64,000 nucleotides of DNA from Botrytis cinerea B05.10 (taxonomy: Eukaryota > Ascomycota > Leotiomycetes > Helotiales > Sclerotiniaceae). The stretch spans positions 1,302,001-1,366,000 of the forward strand of contig NC_037324.1 in NCBI RefSeq assembly GCF_000143535.2, read 5' to 3'. Both the position numbers and the translations under genes were made by a program. Position 1 is the first letter of the stretch. Each line of letters begins with the position of its first letter. The notes beneath the pieces are model-generated. The model saw nothing but the letters and a program-made list of their open reading frames with translations, searched no databases and was not told the origin of the DNA. Positions 32,153 to 43,721 of the stretch are shown here, in pieces.

Positions 32153-34921
32153 CTACTTCTTCAAACGATATCGGCCGCCGACACACTCCAATACACCCTC
32201 CTCTACCTTCCCACCCAACCACTCTAACAATTCCTCGTTACTGTATGGAAATCCCTCTGCTATCAGCATCTTCAACATCATCGCAATCTGCGGGGCTCCC
32301 ATCTGACTCGAACTATTCGTCAACATGCTCTGCACAAACTGCCAATAAACCTTTGCATTTTCGCCCGCGATACCCTTTTCTTCCGTCTCTCCTTCTCCCT
32401 CATCATCGCCATGATCAGCACCCACGGGCGCCGAAGCGAGGGCGTCAGAACGCGCACGATCCGATGCGTTGAGCGTTTCGAGAACAGAGTACACTTGCGA
32501 TTTAGGCGGGGATTCCTGGAGCACGAGTTTTGAGACCCAGAATTTGAGGGCGGAAAGGATGAGCACCGAGTCCATTTCGAGTTCGGAGGTTAGTTCTTCG
32601 ATGCTTTTTTGAGCGGGGAGGTCTTCGTCGTCGGGATTGTGATGCGTGGTTTCGCTGTGGAAACATGAAATTACGGTGGCTTGCCAGGTTGTGCATTCTT
32701 CGACCACAGTACGATCAGCTAATTCAAGCTCGACGGTTGTGTGGCCGAGCGCAGGAAGCCAGGTGAGTTTTCTGGAAGGCTTGAGGGAGGAAAAGGCGGT
32801 GGAGTAGTCCGATTGGAGATTGGTGATTTGAGGAGGGAGAGTAAAGGTGGATTCTTGGAGAGGGGGCCAGAAGAGACGGGAGAGTATCTTGGTATGGAGA
32901 ATTGGTTGAGTTGGCGGGGGAGGCATGGCTTTCCTTTCTGCGATGCTGAGATCTTGAGTTTTGTGGATGGCAAGGTCCAGGCGAACGGAATCGAGAATGT
33001 CTTTTAGCATCACTTCACAACTTTGCAGTGGCGCCTCGCCGAAGCGTGATTTTAGCAATTCGAGAACTTTGATCTGAGAAATTATTAGAATTGCAAGTAT
33101 AAGAAGGTGAATAGAAAAATAAGCACATACCTCTTTTTCATAAGCTCCGTCATTCTTTAGAAGGTTTTCACTGATTATATTCTGAAATTCTTTGATAAAA
33201 ACATCTTGAGATCCGAAAACCCCAATTAATGTTCCAATGATATCAGCGCTTTTGGACCTCTTGTATCCTGGACCTGCATCTACAGGATCAGGCACCCATT
33301 CCATGTCGTGCCAGTCTAATTCTTCATCGTCAATTTTTTGTCCCGAATGTTCTGAATCATTATTGAGTAAATGGGCTAGCTCAATGAGTCTATCTCCACC
33401 CGATTCTATTGGATTTCCTTGCGCATCTTCAGTGTCTGAAAGTAAACCTGTGATGATTATTCGGACCGTATCTTCTCGTGAGCATAGGTATACCTGTAAT
33501 GGATACGCTACACGATCTAAGAGTACTTTCGAGTGGTCAAGCGAATGAAATGACCAAATCATTGAGATGTAGGTCTGTAGAATCAACAATGTAGAAGCCC
33601 CTGGATGAAGTAGCCTCTCTTTTAGAGTGGCTGCAAAAGCTTCTGTCAAGTGTAATCGTCTCTGAGGCGTGGTAATGGTTGTTCGAAGGTCGTGCAATGC
33701 TCCATTACTATTTGGCCAATTTACAACAATATCAAATAACTCATCTGTCCTAAGTGCTGCAAGACGGCCAATGCTCATTTCCTTCCACCTTTCCATATCG
33801 CTCCAAGCTACTTCAACATTGTCGATGACTTTAAAGACCAGGACAGCAAGTTTGGAATACCGATCTCCAATCCACCCACAAAGATCTGTAACACAATTGG
33901 ACGGTGATACGTGATGTGCCGTTCGTGGAAGTACGGAGTTCCTTCTTTCGCCATCTTGGGGGGTTATATTTATTTCAGTTGCAGACCACAGTCCTTTGCA
34001 ACCCCGATTGACATATTCAGTCATAGAGTGATTCATGATTTCGGCAAAAATCACCTCGAACTTTTCCCCAGCTAGGCCAACTTTGTGTAAAGACTCGACA
34101 AGGTTGAGCATTTCGTTACAAACTTTATCCGTCCTCGCATCAATAGGTGCAATACCAGATCCCTTTTTGCCCTGCAATCCAAGGATAGAAGAAACATAAT
34201 TTTCGAGAACCGTCCTTAATGCTGCAATGAATTGATCTGTAAGAGAATTGGTTATGATAGCATGTAGATCCCGTCGGAACTTCTCCAAAATTACACGCGA
34301 GAGCCCCGGAGTAAAAAGCTCAACTTGTTTGAGAATGACTGACAAGCCATGCAAGTACATACGATGAGCAAAATCTAATATCTTGACACTGCCAAAAACC
34401 AAAGATCGGGGACCCTCTTCATCAGCGTAGAGTCGCAATACCGGCAAGATTTGACGGAGAAGATGTCTACGAACTTGTTGGGTATGCCAAACAAGGAGAT
34501 CATCCGTATGCAAAGCAAATGGAAGGCGATTGACGGGGTCCAGAACATCCTTCAAGGCGTCGTCAAAGGATGGATCAGATAGTATCGATAGAGGTCTCAG
34601 AGTCTCAATAGAACCCGTGTCTAATGGTACATCTGGAAGTTGGAGACGATAAGTGACAGTATGCCAAGATCTATCCCATTGGATTTGATCACGAACTTGC
34701 GCTACAGACGAATCCCGATCATGCCCTCTAAGCTGCTGCGAGCTCCTCGTATTTGAAGAAGGTGTCTTTGGCCCATGATTGAAGCTTTGTGATTCTCCAA
34801 ATGGTTGGCTTGATGTTGTAAAGCTACCGGTTGGCGTTGCGACTGGGGTAGGTTCTGAGATCTCAGGCTTTTTGAATACTGAATCCAAAACGCGTTTTCT
34901 TTTCGTAGCAAAAGTGGCCAT
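32153..34921 (-). CDS. apc2: anaphase-promoting complex subunit 2 (cullin-like)
   Basis: Two exons, 34921-33131 and 33073-32153, give 903 residues. The N-terminal part is a short disordered tail, then a helical cullin-repeat-like region. The middle carries the cullin-homology stretch with YLCSREDTVRIIITGL. The C-terminal end is the Apc2 winged-helix domain: YWQFVQSMLTNSSSQMGAPQIAMMLKML and a final LEWLGGKVEEGVLECVGGRYRLKK. Apc2 binds the RING subunit Apc11 and forms the catalytic core of the APC/C, which ubiquitylates securin and mitotic cyclins. The 57-nt intron (33074-33130) is in frame and without stops, so unspliced message would add 19 residues. The ATG at 34921 is chosen because the open frame upstream lacks another ATG. 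Confidence 0.9.
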   Translation of the reverse strand: MATFATKRKRVLDSVFKKPEISEPTPVATPTGSFTTSSQPFGESQSFNHGPKTPSSNTRSSQQLRGHDRDSSVAQVRDQIQWDRSWHTVTYRLQLPDVPLDTGSIETLRPLSILSDPSFDDALKDVLDPVNRLPFALHTDDLLVWHTQQVRRHLLRQILPVLRLYADEEGPRSLVFGSVKILDFAHRMYLHGLSVILKQVELFTPGLSRVILEKFRRDLHAIITNSLTDQFIAALRTVLENYVSSILGLQGKKGSGIAPIDARTDKVCNEMLNLVESLHKVGLAGEKFEVIFAEIMNHSMTEYVNRGCKGLWSATEINITPQDGERRNSVLPRTAHHVSPSNCVTDLCGWIGDRYSKLAVLVFKVIDNVEVAWSDMERWKEMSIGRLAALRTDELFDIVVNWPNSNGALHDLRTTITTPQRRLHLTEAFAATLKERLLHPGASTLLILQTYISMIWSFHSLDHSKVLLDRVAYPLQVYLCSREDTVRIIITGLLSDTEDAQGNPIESGGDRLIELAHLLNNDSEHSGQKIDDEELDWHDMEWVPDPVDAGPGYKRSKSADIIGTLIGVFGSQDVFIKEFQNIISENLLKNDGAYEKEVCAYFSIHLLILAILIISQIKVLELLKSRFGEAPLQSCEVMLKDILDSVRLDLAIHKTQDLSIAERKAMPPPPTQPILHTKILSRLFWPPLQESTFTLPPQITNLQSDYSTAFSSLKPSRKLTWLPALGHTTVELELADRTVVEECTTWQATVISCFHSETTHHNPDDEDLPAQKSIEELTSELEMDSVLILSALKFWVSKLVLQESPPKSQVYSVLETLNASDRARSDALASAPVGADHGDDEGEGETEEKGIAGENAKVYWQFVQSMLTNSSSQMGAPQIAMMLKMLIAEGFPYSNEELLEWLGGKVEEGVLECVGGRYRLKK

Positions 34922-35431
34922 CACGATGGGGATTCTATCGGATAGCAAATGATTTTTGCATTACTTTATGTATTCTGTGATTCGTTCTGTATTAATCGCT
35001 GAAATGGAAGCTGTATAACAATAACAATACTGTTCATGGAAAGAGCATCCAAATATTGAAATCACGATATCACGTGATCGTGTGTTTCTTGTGATAAACT
35101 CCGGCACGCAATGAAGACAGAATAAAAAACGGATGAACATGTTTCGAATCTACTGTGTGACACAATTTTTATGACAAGATACCTTGGTTCATTTACAATT
35201 TTCATATTTTTAAGCCACTACTGAGTACAAATTATATAATAACCGTTAGATTTACGCCTTGCCACCTCCTTATTCGCCTAGGGTAGTACCTTCCAAATAA
35301 ATCCAGTAACAAATGAAAGCTGTTTCAGGTATTTTTTGGGGTAGCCTGCCTCCCAGAACTCCCTGCCTGGCTTTCCGAATCGACCCAAGGATTTATATCT
35401 AAATTTGTAAAGAAAAACGTTAAACATTATT
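34922..35431. other. intergenic upstream of APC2
   Basis: The 510 bp are AT-rich and without coding signal. It must hold the APC2 promoter and the 3' end of the next minus-strand gene. Confidence 0.55.
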
Positions 35432-37478
35432 TCATATCGACGTGATTCTCCCTGCTGGAGTAGTTCTTGGCCTTGGCCGTAGATTAATTACAGACTCGAG
35501 TTCTCGGAGCATTTTAGTATTGGCATCCGCTCGGTCTCTCATAGACTCTCTCTTCACACGATCCTCCTTCATCTTCACAATACGTTCTTCCCTTGTCAAT
35601 TTGCTGCGTTGGTGTGGTATCGCGATTGCTTCGAACACTTCTTCTGCTTCGGAACCACTAATTTCAAGGCTAGACCGAGATCTCCCCTCACCATTTAGAG
35701 CTCTTAATGCGTCAGCGGCTGTTCCCTCTTCAACGGCTGTCAGGCCTCCTAGAGATGATGCTGGCGATGCCATTCCACCCATAGAAGATAGGCGTTTCTC
35801 ATTCCTGTCAATGTTCACTGCTAAGGCAGCCTTCCCATCTTCCCACTCTTGCATCAATGCTTTCAAGTCAATGCCTATTGAATCGTATTGCATCATCAAA
35901 TTCGAACCAAGTTCCGATACGTCTTCTGTGTCGTTCAATGATTTATCAGACTCCTCGCGTAAGACATGCAGTTTCGCTTGTAGTCCACGGATCCCAGATG
36001 ACAACGTGTTTAATTTGCGTAATTGTGCACGCGCACGCTCTCGGCCCGGAGTAAGGGGTAGCTTTGGAGTGGTTGGAACCGGGAAATCTAGAGCATATTA
36101 GATTTGAACAATGTTGACAAATATTTTCGAACTTACTCTCTTCTTCACCTAGTATACGACGAAGTTTATCCTCAGCCTCGGAAGTGACGGAGCAAAGTGT
36201 GTGTAATTCGTCAACAGCAAGGCCCCATCTATGGAAATCCGGTTTGCCGCCATGCGCATCGAATGCAAGAAGGCAGCAAAGAAAAATCTTTCGAATAGTG
36301 TGAAATCTAGCAGCGAATATCTTCAACACTCTGACAGAATCTTCATCCTCAAATTCGCCTTCTGTATAGCCTAGCATAGCCTCCGTATAGTCCAAGTCAC
36401 TTATATCGTATACGTCATAGTATTTATCCAGATCCATCTCTTCCGCTAATGGCTTCAATAGGTTGCATGCTTGTATATACCGAGGGATAATATTGGCAAA
36501 GGAAATTCGGAGAATCTTTCTGAGTCGTATACATCTTCGTGTTTGACTTCGATCTTCGAGACGACTGACGGGGGGCAAGGGCGTGCTTCTGTTGAGAGGT
36601 CAGTTTTGCTAGTAAGTTGAATGGTGAAAAATCCTACAGTCTATAACCACGAGATACTAGTTCAACTTCTTGAACGAGTGTTAGGGCCCCTGCCGCAACA
36701 GCATCAAACTTCTGTGCTTTGTGAACAAATTGCGATGCTTCCACGATAGATTGCTGTCGAAGATATTGAAGCCACTGCTTCCGCACATATGTGTATAATA
36801 CTATAGCAGAAACCACAACCGTAAAAGATAGTATTACTACACGGATCTTCCCACGTATAAAAGTTCCATTTCCGCGCGTCCAGTGTATTAACCATGTAAA
36901 AGAAAAGGCAAGCGTTGCCGTGGCTGCGGCGCCCGAGAGAGTGAAGGCTCCAATTTGCGGGGCATCGAGTGTAGGCCCTGTAATATTTCGAGATTGCCCA
37001 TGACCTGTCTGGGCAAGAAAGGAATGTGTATTGAGAAGTTGTGAAGCTACTATAATATAGCGAAATCGTTCGAGAAACTTTGCATTATCGGCACGACCAA
37101 GTCGGGAATTGACAGCTTTCTGCGATTGATCATCAGACGATAAGACTTGGATAAGGTCTAGATGACGACTTACGGAACAGGTATTATGTATCGCTGCGAC
37201 AGTTGTGTTGCGCAGAGGGGTGAGCTGTAGAGGAGGAGGAAGTTTATGTCGAAATTTAAGAGATACGGTTGGCTTCCCTCGTGGAGCAAATGATGGACTC
37301 GACAAATCAGAATCCGCGTCCCCCTCATTGCTCGATGCCCATCGTGTATCCTCTCCACCTTCTCCTATGGTAACATGTCAGTATCCCCACTCATGCAGTG
37401 CAAGATGTCCCCCTCCTCGTCATGCATACCTTCGAGATAGGCGGCGAGCGGAGAGTCTTCGTGTATTATAGTCTCCAT
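35432..37478 (-). CDS. vezatin/Inp2-type membrane protein (myosin-binding family)
   Basis: Four exons, 37478-37430, 37364-36638, 36588-36137 and 36087-35432, give 627 residues. Two adjacent hydrophobic helices lie near residues 140-200 (GAFTLSGAAATATLAFSFTW and VVILSFTVVVSAIVLYTYV). They are followed by the conserved VQEVELVSRGYRLSTPLPPVSRLED segment that spans the exon 2/3 join, then a helical cytosolic part with a predicted coiled coil (GREREARAQLRKL-like region) and a C-terminal acidic/basic tail. The pattern matches the fungal vezatin/Inp2 'myosin-binding motif of peroxisomes' family. In yeast Inp2 is the peroxisomal receptor for the class V myosin Myo2. Whether this protein sits on peroxisomes or another membrane cannot be told from sequence. 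All three joins keep frame. Confidence 0.8.
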
Positions 37479-40400
37479 GGAATGCAAGTCGTTATTGATA
37501 ATTGCTGCCACAGTCCATTCCGGTATGTATTATCAAAATAAGATTGAACGACTGGACGGGTGAACGATTGGGAGCGAGGGAAAGGAGCTCCGATGTAATT
37601 AGTTATTATAAGACAATGTAATGAACGAATGGATGAACGAGTGAACGAATGGCCGATGGAAGAATTGACCAATTGCTATGGGTTGTAGTTTGTTGGTTTA
37701 TTAATAAGAATGCTTTGTTTACTCAATATTCGGGAAGATGGCTCTGTAACGATCCGGATAACTACATCGGCCATAGTCAGTCAATTGCACACACGCATAC
37801 ATACATATACATCCATACATACAACCTCCCTGGTTTAAACTTTGCACCAGTCCGCGAGTCCGCGACGGGCAACTGGCAACTGGCAAGTCCACCAATCTCT
37901 CGGGTCAAGGAATAGATGGAGAGTACTGGTGTACCTTGCAGCGGGAAATCTTAATATGGATCAATCACCGATTTGCCGACATGTATGATCTCTCTAAGCC
38001 ACTCAGAGCCACCCAGAGCCATCCACAGCCATCCACAACAGCCATTCACAGCCACGGCTCCAACCCCTTGATATAAAGTTTTCTCCACTCCTCCCCCGTC
38101 TTCCTCATCTCGAAAGATTCAAAACATTCCTACTTTCGTTCGATTAGTCCAGAAGCTATGGTATTTCGAGGGGGTTTCGTCCAATTTTGCTCAATTTTGA
38201 GTTGAACCGTATACACAAGTGTTTCAAGTTATCGCCATATTTATCAAAGCGGGAAACCAATATGGCAGACTCCACTAGTATCACTATATTCGGGGTGCTA
38301 ACGGTTTTCCAGGGGCACAAACATAGGTTTCAAGTTGAACCTACGTGTAGGTAATAGACCCAGACCTCATTTCCACTCTGTGAAGCAACGCTGCTCGGCT
38401 CAGCTTGGTACTGTGTCTGCTTGTTTCTGCTCTGGCTTCACAGATAGATGGAGGTATATGAAATAGTGATGTGCCATTATGCAAAGTTTCACCCCATACA
38501 TGCACACATAGCATAGGCCAGGCTGCTCCTATGTCCTTCTTTGTGTCTGCACTATGAATACAGAGTCAGGCTGAGGTGTCTTCTAGGTTTAGTATCATAC
38601 TCAAGAGTGTAGTATAAAGGAAAGCTTATGAAATGAAAATCCGTGTCTTTCGGAGAATTCGGCATGATATGAGAGGCATGTGATATGAGAGAAGCTCCGA
38701 GCAAGCATAAGGTTATTCCATATTTTGGATTTACTTTCACAAATCCTTAATAAAGATAAGATCTAGGTCTCATTGGCTTCGGAATTTCGGAAGTGGGTAA
38801 AAATCCAGGAGACGATGTCGTATCGTCGCATCTGTTAGTTTCCGACCTGCGACGAAATAACAAAAACACAAGTCAAGGTACCAAGTTGTTCACAGAATCC
38901 CTCGTAGACGCATCTTTTTACGAGAGAGAACCTTGATTCGGAGTAGAAGGAATTCCGTTCACACTACGTATGTACGGTTTGTGGACCGATTCGCGTTGAT
39001 ATCAACGTGCTCCAATACATTGATTGTTGGTGGAGGTACCGAATAGATCTCACTGACGTGTGCGGCATCAAGTCAATGTAGAAGCAAAGTTGTGGCTTGA
39101 CGACATGCTGAAAGTTTCTGGATATTTGGGGTTGGAACATCACCTCGTTTTAGTAACGGAATGTCTAGAGCTTCTTCAGTCGTGGGGCTCCAAGCTACAG
39201 GAAACGCCTTTCTCATCACTTTATCATTTTGTAGCAGGCTGGCACTCTGGCACTCTGGCACTCTGGCACTCTGGCACTCTGGCACTCATACATATTCAAG
39301 TCTGGTTATTGGCATTCATAACTAATACTCCCACCTTTTCAGGTATTGGAGGCTGTTCGTGCGCCCATTTACAGGTATGCTAGATCTTCAGTGAGATCAA
39401 ATGGCATCCTGTCTTAGTCGGACATATCGGAGGCGGAGTTTTGGAAACTACGACTTCCACACTTCCACACAAAACAGTTACTCCGGGGTTTCTTCATCAA
39501 ACAAGGACCCGACAGACTGACAATTTTCTTCCGCGATTTTGATGCTCCGTTCTCTACTACTGATTTCTCTCGTATGCAAGTCCTTTGTGTACTAGTCCAT
39601 TACATTTTTTCGATCCGAGTCGTACAACTACTGCCCTCAGATATGTGACCCGAGACGGGGCCACTCCTCTTCCTGATTTCATCGCTCTTGGTTATGACAA
39701 GAGGATACATAGGCTCTTGAACCACTTGTATGAGGATTGAAAAACTTTACACTGCATTAACAATAGGGATGTCAAGATATTGCTTGTACGAGAAAGGATT
39801 GCTTCCGCATCACAGCAAAACTGGTTAATCGTTTTCTCACCATACTAGCAGTTGTTTGATATCATTGCAATGATGACGAAGACAGTTCTGGCTTTCTGTG
39901 ATGTTCTGCAGTACTTCTATCTCAAAAGCATGTGTGCATTTTTCCAGACTCGATCAAAGTAAGCTGTATGACATTGGACCTGAAGTCAGAAAACTGAAAC
40001 AAAGATGAATGAAGTTTCAAAGACCTGTATTCTTACAGGGAGCAAGAATTCCGATATCAGATGCATCGGAGAAATTCTTTGCGTGCAGGGGAGTTCGCAA
40101 ACTGCTACAAAAGGAGTTAGTATAGTCAATCTGGACCACTATTTTGGACGTAGTCAAAATCACGTGTCTTTGTTTTCATCATGTTTACTTTTGGAAATGC
40201 GGAGACCCCATTTCAACAAATTACCAATTATCTGTAGCCATCCCTTGTTCTTCATTGTGATCGAAAGAGTGTGGCGATACAAAACCTTGCATTGTACGTA
40301 GAGCCATCATACCTTTAACACTTACTCTTCTTGGGGTAGGTTGCGCGAGTTTCCTCCTCCAGAAACTACTCTTTTCCGTTCTCCTTGACCATGAAGTAAA

Positions 40401-40572
40401 TTTGCTTTTATGGCTATATAGATAAGAAATATGCCGTGCCGTCAGTTGCGGGCCGCAAAAGCAAATTTCAATTTAAAAAAGTACCAAAGATATGGAGGTC
40501 TGTACGAATCTATAAGCATCCGGATCTTCCGTCGAAATCTTGAGTGAGCTTTTTAATTGTTAAGTATCTACA
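37479..40572. other. 3.1-kb gene-free region
   Basis: No coding frame is supported. The first several hundred bases are the upstream region of the vezatin-like gene. It contains ACATAC runs near 37795-37830, repeated AGCCAYCCAC-like units near 37996-38055 and the 8-bp tandem array at 39241. The last part is the rhodopsin-like gene upstream region. Short open stretches at 40005-40301 and 39060-39383 carry no recognisable motif. Confidence 0.55.
39241..39287. repeat. 8-bp tandem repeat GGCACTCT
   Basis: About six exact head-to-tail copies of GGCACTCT. Simple tandem repeat, non-coding. Confidence 0.85.
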
Positions 40573-42253
40573 ATGTCTTTCGCAACTCCAATTTACCCAG
40601 GTATCGACCTCGAAGCCAACGAGGGACCTCTATTAAAAACGGTATCAATTGCTTTCATCACCTTGACCGCGTGTACTATTGCCATCCGCTTTTTTTCCCG
40701 TTGGTACACCAAGATTTCTCTCGGCTTAGATGAGTTGTTTGTTTCCATTGCAGCAGTAATTCTCACCCTCTAGAACCTTCTAAAAGCCCCCTCACAACAC
40801 AATATATAATACAAACTAACAACGGATCTAGATCCTCTCAATTGCCTATACAGCAGTCATAATTGTCGAAGTCAACAATAATTTCTACGGACAACACGTT
40901 CACAAATCAGACCCGGAACATCTTGAAGCTTATCTAAAAGGCCTATATGCTTTAGCTCTTCTCTATCCCATAGCTCTCAGCACGAGTAAGTTGTCTCTAT
41001 TAGCGCTTTACTGGAGAGTATTCGCTGTCACTGGTGGAAGAGTTCCAATTCTTTTCGCCAGTGCAATCAATGCGGCGTGGGGTATTGCTGCTGTGAGTTA
41101 TCTCCTTACTACCACCCCATTATGCTGTCTGAAGTTCAAATTTCTGTTTTTCGAAAGAATTATCCGCCCTATATTACCCTATATTATGCCATGCCGATCC
41201 AAGTGCCAGTGAGAAGAATCTGAGATAAAACACTAATGCTCTATATCTACTAGCTCTTTGTGGGAATCTATTCGTGTCGTCCTATCCAAGGTTTCTGGAA
41301 TTCCGCCCTTGCCGCAAAATGCATCGATTACCCTGTCTTCTTTACTTCTAATGAAGCATTTACAATTGCATTTGATATTGTGGTTCTATCCATCCCAGTT
41401 TGGTTCATTGCGCAAATCAAGAGAAGTATAGGGGAGCGAATTTTTATTAGCAGCACTTTTCTGTTGGGGCTTGTGTGAGTGTTTCATCGAATAGTGGTTA
41501 CCTGGTCTAACACACTAATCCAAAAAGTAGGGTAACGGTAGTTTCGGCAATTCGACTATGGCGGCTGGTTATTGCACAAAGATTGCCGGGCTTTGATCCT
41601 ACTTGTAAGTTAAACTTCTAAGTCTTTTCCTATCCCTTCTATCTGAAGCTTAATATCTCACATGCGCTCTCCTCAACCCATCAACTAAGAAAACGATAGT
41701 CAACGAAGTAGACGCCGGCTTATGGGCAATAATCGAACTCAACCTCTGGATTCTGGTCGCCTCGATCCCGACTTTCCGCCCTTTGCTCGGCCAAATGTGG
41801 CACGATTATTCTGAAAAAACAAACCGAAGCGGTAGCGAAGAATCCCCAGAATACCCTCTCAGCAGAAGAACTACAGGTACTTTATTTCCCAGGAAACAGC
41901 GAGACATGGATCTAGATACCGAGCCCGTGTTTGGATTCGACAACGCGAAGAGAAACTCGGGAAACCTATCGGAGATTGAGCGACATGGAAGAAATAGTAG
42001 TTCGGGGACCGGGCTCAGCGGCGATAGTGGGTTTGGAGAGGGCCTGGGCGTGAAAGTCGTAGATGCGGATTTGGAATCGCAGGTAAAGACGGGGGTTGAG
42101 GGGTGGAGAAATCCATATGGATATGCGTCTCGGAAGGCTGGGGGTGGGGTGGGAGATAAACAGAGGTGGAGTAGCGAGATGAAGGATTTGGCGGGGATAA
42201 AGGTGCAGAAGGAAAGAGATGCTAAAAGGGATGCGGGGGATTGGGTGGTATAG
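40573..42253 (+). CDS. fungal rhodopsin-like integral membrane protein (seven-helix, SAT4/Pth11-related superfamily)
   Basis: Five exons, 40573-40755, 40832-41092, 41254-41474, 41531-41604 and 41700-42253, give 430 residues. The seven hydrophobic helices include LKTVSIAFITLTACTIAIRFF, a second after WYTKISLGLDE, ALALLYPIALSTSKLSLLALYWRVF, a stretch ending AINAAWGIAA, and the FDIVVLSIPVWFIAQI helix. The conserved CRPIQGFWN segment lies between helices and contributes a loop cysteine. The last helix (AGLWAIIELNLWILVASIPTFRPLL) is typical of this fungal family. About 150 residues of hydrophilic cytosolic tail follow. The family is often called rhodopsin-like or PTH11-related. There is no Schiff-base lysine seen in a retinal-type context, and no CFEM domain. 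Ligand and role are unknown. All four joins keep frame. Confidence 0.83.
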
Positions 42254-42911
42254 GCTGGGTAGTTGGATAGTGTGCGATGGATGGGGTAATAGATGGGATT
42301 CGATTGAAGGAGTTCTAGGGGAAACACCTACTGGCGTTCGGATGCGGGCTCTGGATAGAGATTATTTTGCATGTTATTGGTAGCGATGATTCTTTGATTT
42401 AGCGTGTTACTCCTATGGGACGGATCATTGGCGGTTGCGGTACATAGTCTATTTGGGCCATTTAGATGGTGCTTGCTTATGAGAAAGGTCTCAAAATTTT
42501 AATGTTAAATCATTGTCCTCTTTGCGGTCTAACTCAAAATTCAATTAATCTATAGATACAGAGAATTTGCGAAGCCAAACCACTTTTTGTTGTTTCACCA
42601 TAACCTCTCCTCGAACGCCTCTACCGTCAAATCTTCCTGAACAGCATCTAATTAGACCGAAACTTTCTAAATCTGGGGTTTTATATTAAAAGAAGCCCAT
42701 CGTGCTTTAACTCCGAGGAATCGAAATAGCAAGTAAGTTACCGAAGCTCGAAAAGGTGACAGTGACAGTAGTAGCATACCAGATAAGTTGGACTACGCCG
42801 TAATCTCAGAAGCATCGTATCCATCTTCCTTGGACGACTTTTCCATTTTTGTATACAATTGTGCTTGCTTCGCTAAAAGCTACGGATTTGCATAATTTGA
42901 CGTCATTCCCA
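42254..42911. other. convergent 3' intergenic region
   Basis: The 658 bp separate the stops of the rhodopsin-like and AlaX genes. No coding sequence or repeat is evident. Confidence 0.55.
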
Positions 42912-43721
42912 TCAGCCAAGCGTATATCCGACTCTACTCGTCCCCTTAGATCTCGCAATCTTCTTGACAGTCGTCTTTCCACACTGGCTCGTACTATCCA
43001 CGTGTGTCCCACCACAAGGATAAGTTTCCGCGCCCACAATCTTCACCACTCTGAACTTCTCCTCCTTTGTCATACCCATAGCTGCTCGGTCGGGTATCAA
43101 TCGTTCCATTCCATTTGCGATAAAATCTGCCTCGTCCCACCAGTGTATCTCAACGGGCATATCTGCCTCGATATACCCGTCGAGCTTTTGCTGGATGGGC
43201 GTTTTCCAGGTACTTTCTATTAGGCCAGCAAACTCACACGCTGCGGAAGAGGGGAAATGCGAAGCTTTCGTTTCGTCGAAATTGGGAACGGAAGAAGAAA
43301 CGAGATGACGGACTGCAGCGCCGAGAACATGTCCGGCGGTATGATAACGGGAGTACAAGAGACGTTTCTCCTTGTCGATTTTCTGGGTGATTTCTTGACC
43401 GGGGAGGAATTGAGTAGGGGTGGAATATGAACCGAAGTGGAGAACTTCTCCGTCAGTAGCGGCGCTCATGCGTACCATCTGTACGGTGAATTTGGTTCCT
43501 TCTTCACTCTCCATAACACCTTCATCTGATGGTTGGCCGCCACCTTGAGGGTGAAAAATGGTAGATTTGGTTATGATGACATGTGTATCGTCCTTGGCAT
43601 CTTTGAAAAGCAATTTATCTTCCTCGGAAAGCGTCAGGAAAGGGCTTATGGATGTGGTGGTGGTTTGGAGGGTAAAGAGGTGTGCGTCATGATGAAAAGC
43701 TAGATGGGTGCGTTCGGTCAT
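42912..43721 (-). CDS. AlaX-type alanyl-tRNA editing protein
   Basis: An intronless gene of 269 residues. It matches the freestanding editing domain of alanyl-tRNA synthetase. The zinc-binding motifs are HTAGH (HxxxH) in RYHTAGHVLGAAVRHL and CGGTH in ETYPCGGTHVDS. An N-terminal GGGQPSDEG segment (the Gly-rich motif of AlaX-M/II forms) comes first. These proteins hydrolyse Ser (and Gly) mischarged on tRNA-Ala, acting in trans in the cytosol or mitochondria. There is no clear mitochondrial targeting sequence. The start is the only ATG before the conserved region. Confidence 0.88.
   Translation of the reverse strand: MTERTHLAFHHDAHLFTLQTTTTSISPFLTLSEEDKLLFKDAKDDTHVIITKSTIFHPQGGGQPSDEGVMESEEGTKFTVQMVRMSAATDGEVLHFGSYSTPTQFLPGQEITQKIDKEKRLLYSRYHTAGHVLGAAVRHLVSSSVPNFDETKASHFPSSAACEFAGLIESTWKTPIQQKLDGYIEADMPVEIHWWDEADFIANGMERLIPDRAAMGMTKEEKFRVVKIVGAETYPCGGTHVDSTSQCGKTTVKKIARSKGTSRVGYTLG

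Noticed and set aside
35442..36101. 219-codon plus-strand frame
   Set aside because: Antisense to the last exon of the vezatin-like gene, with no motif of its own.
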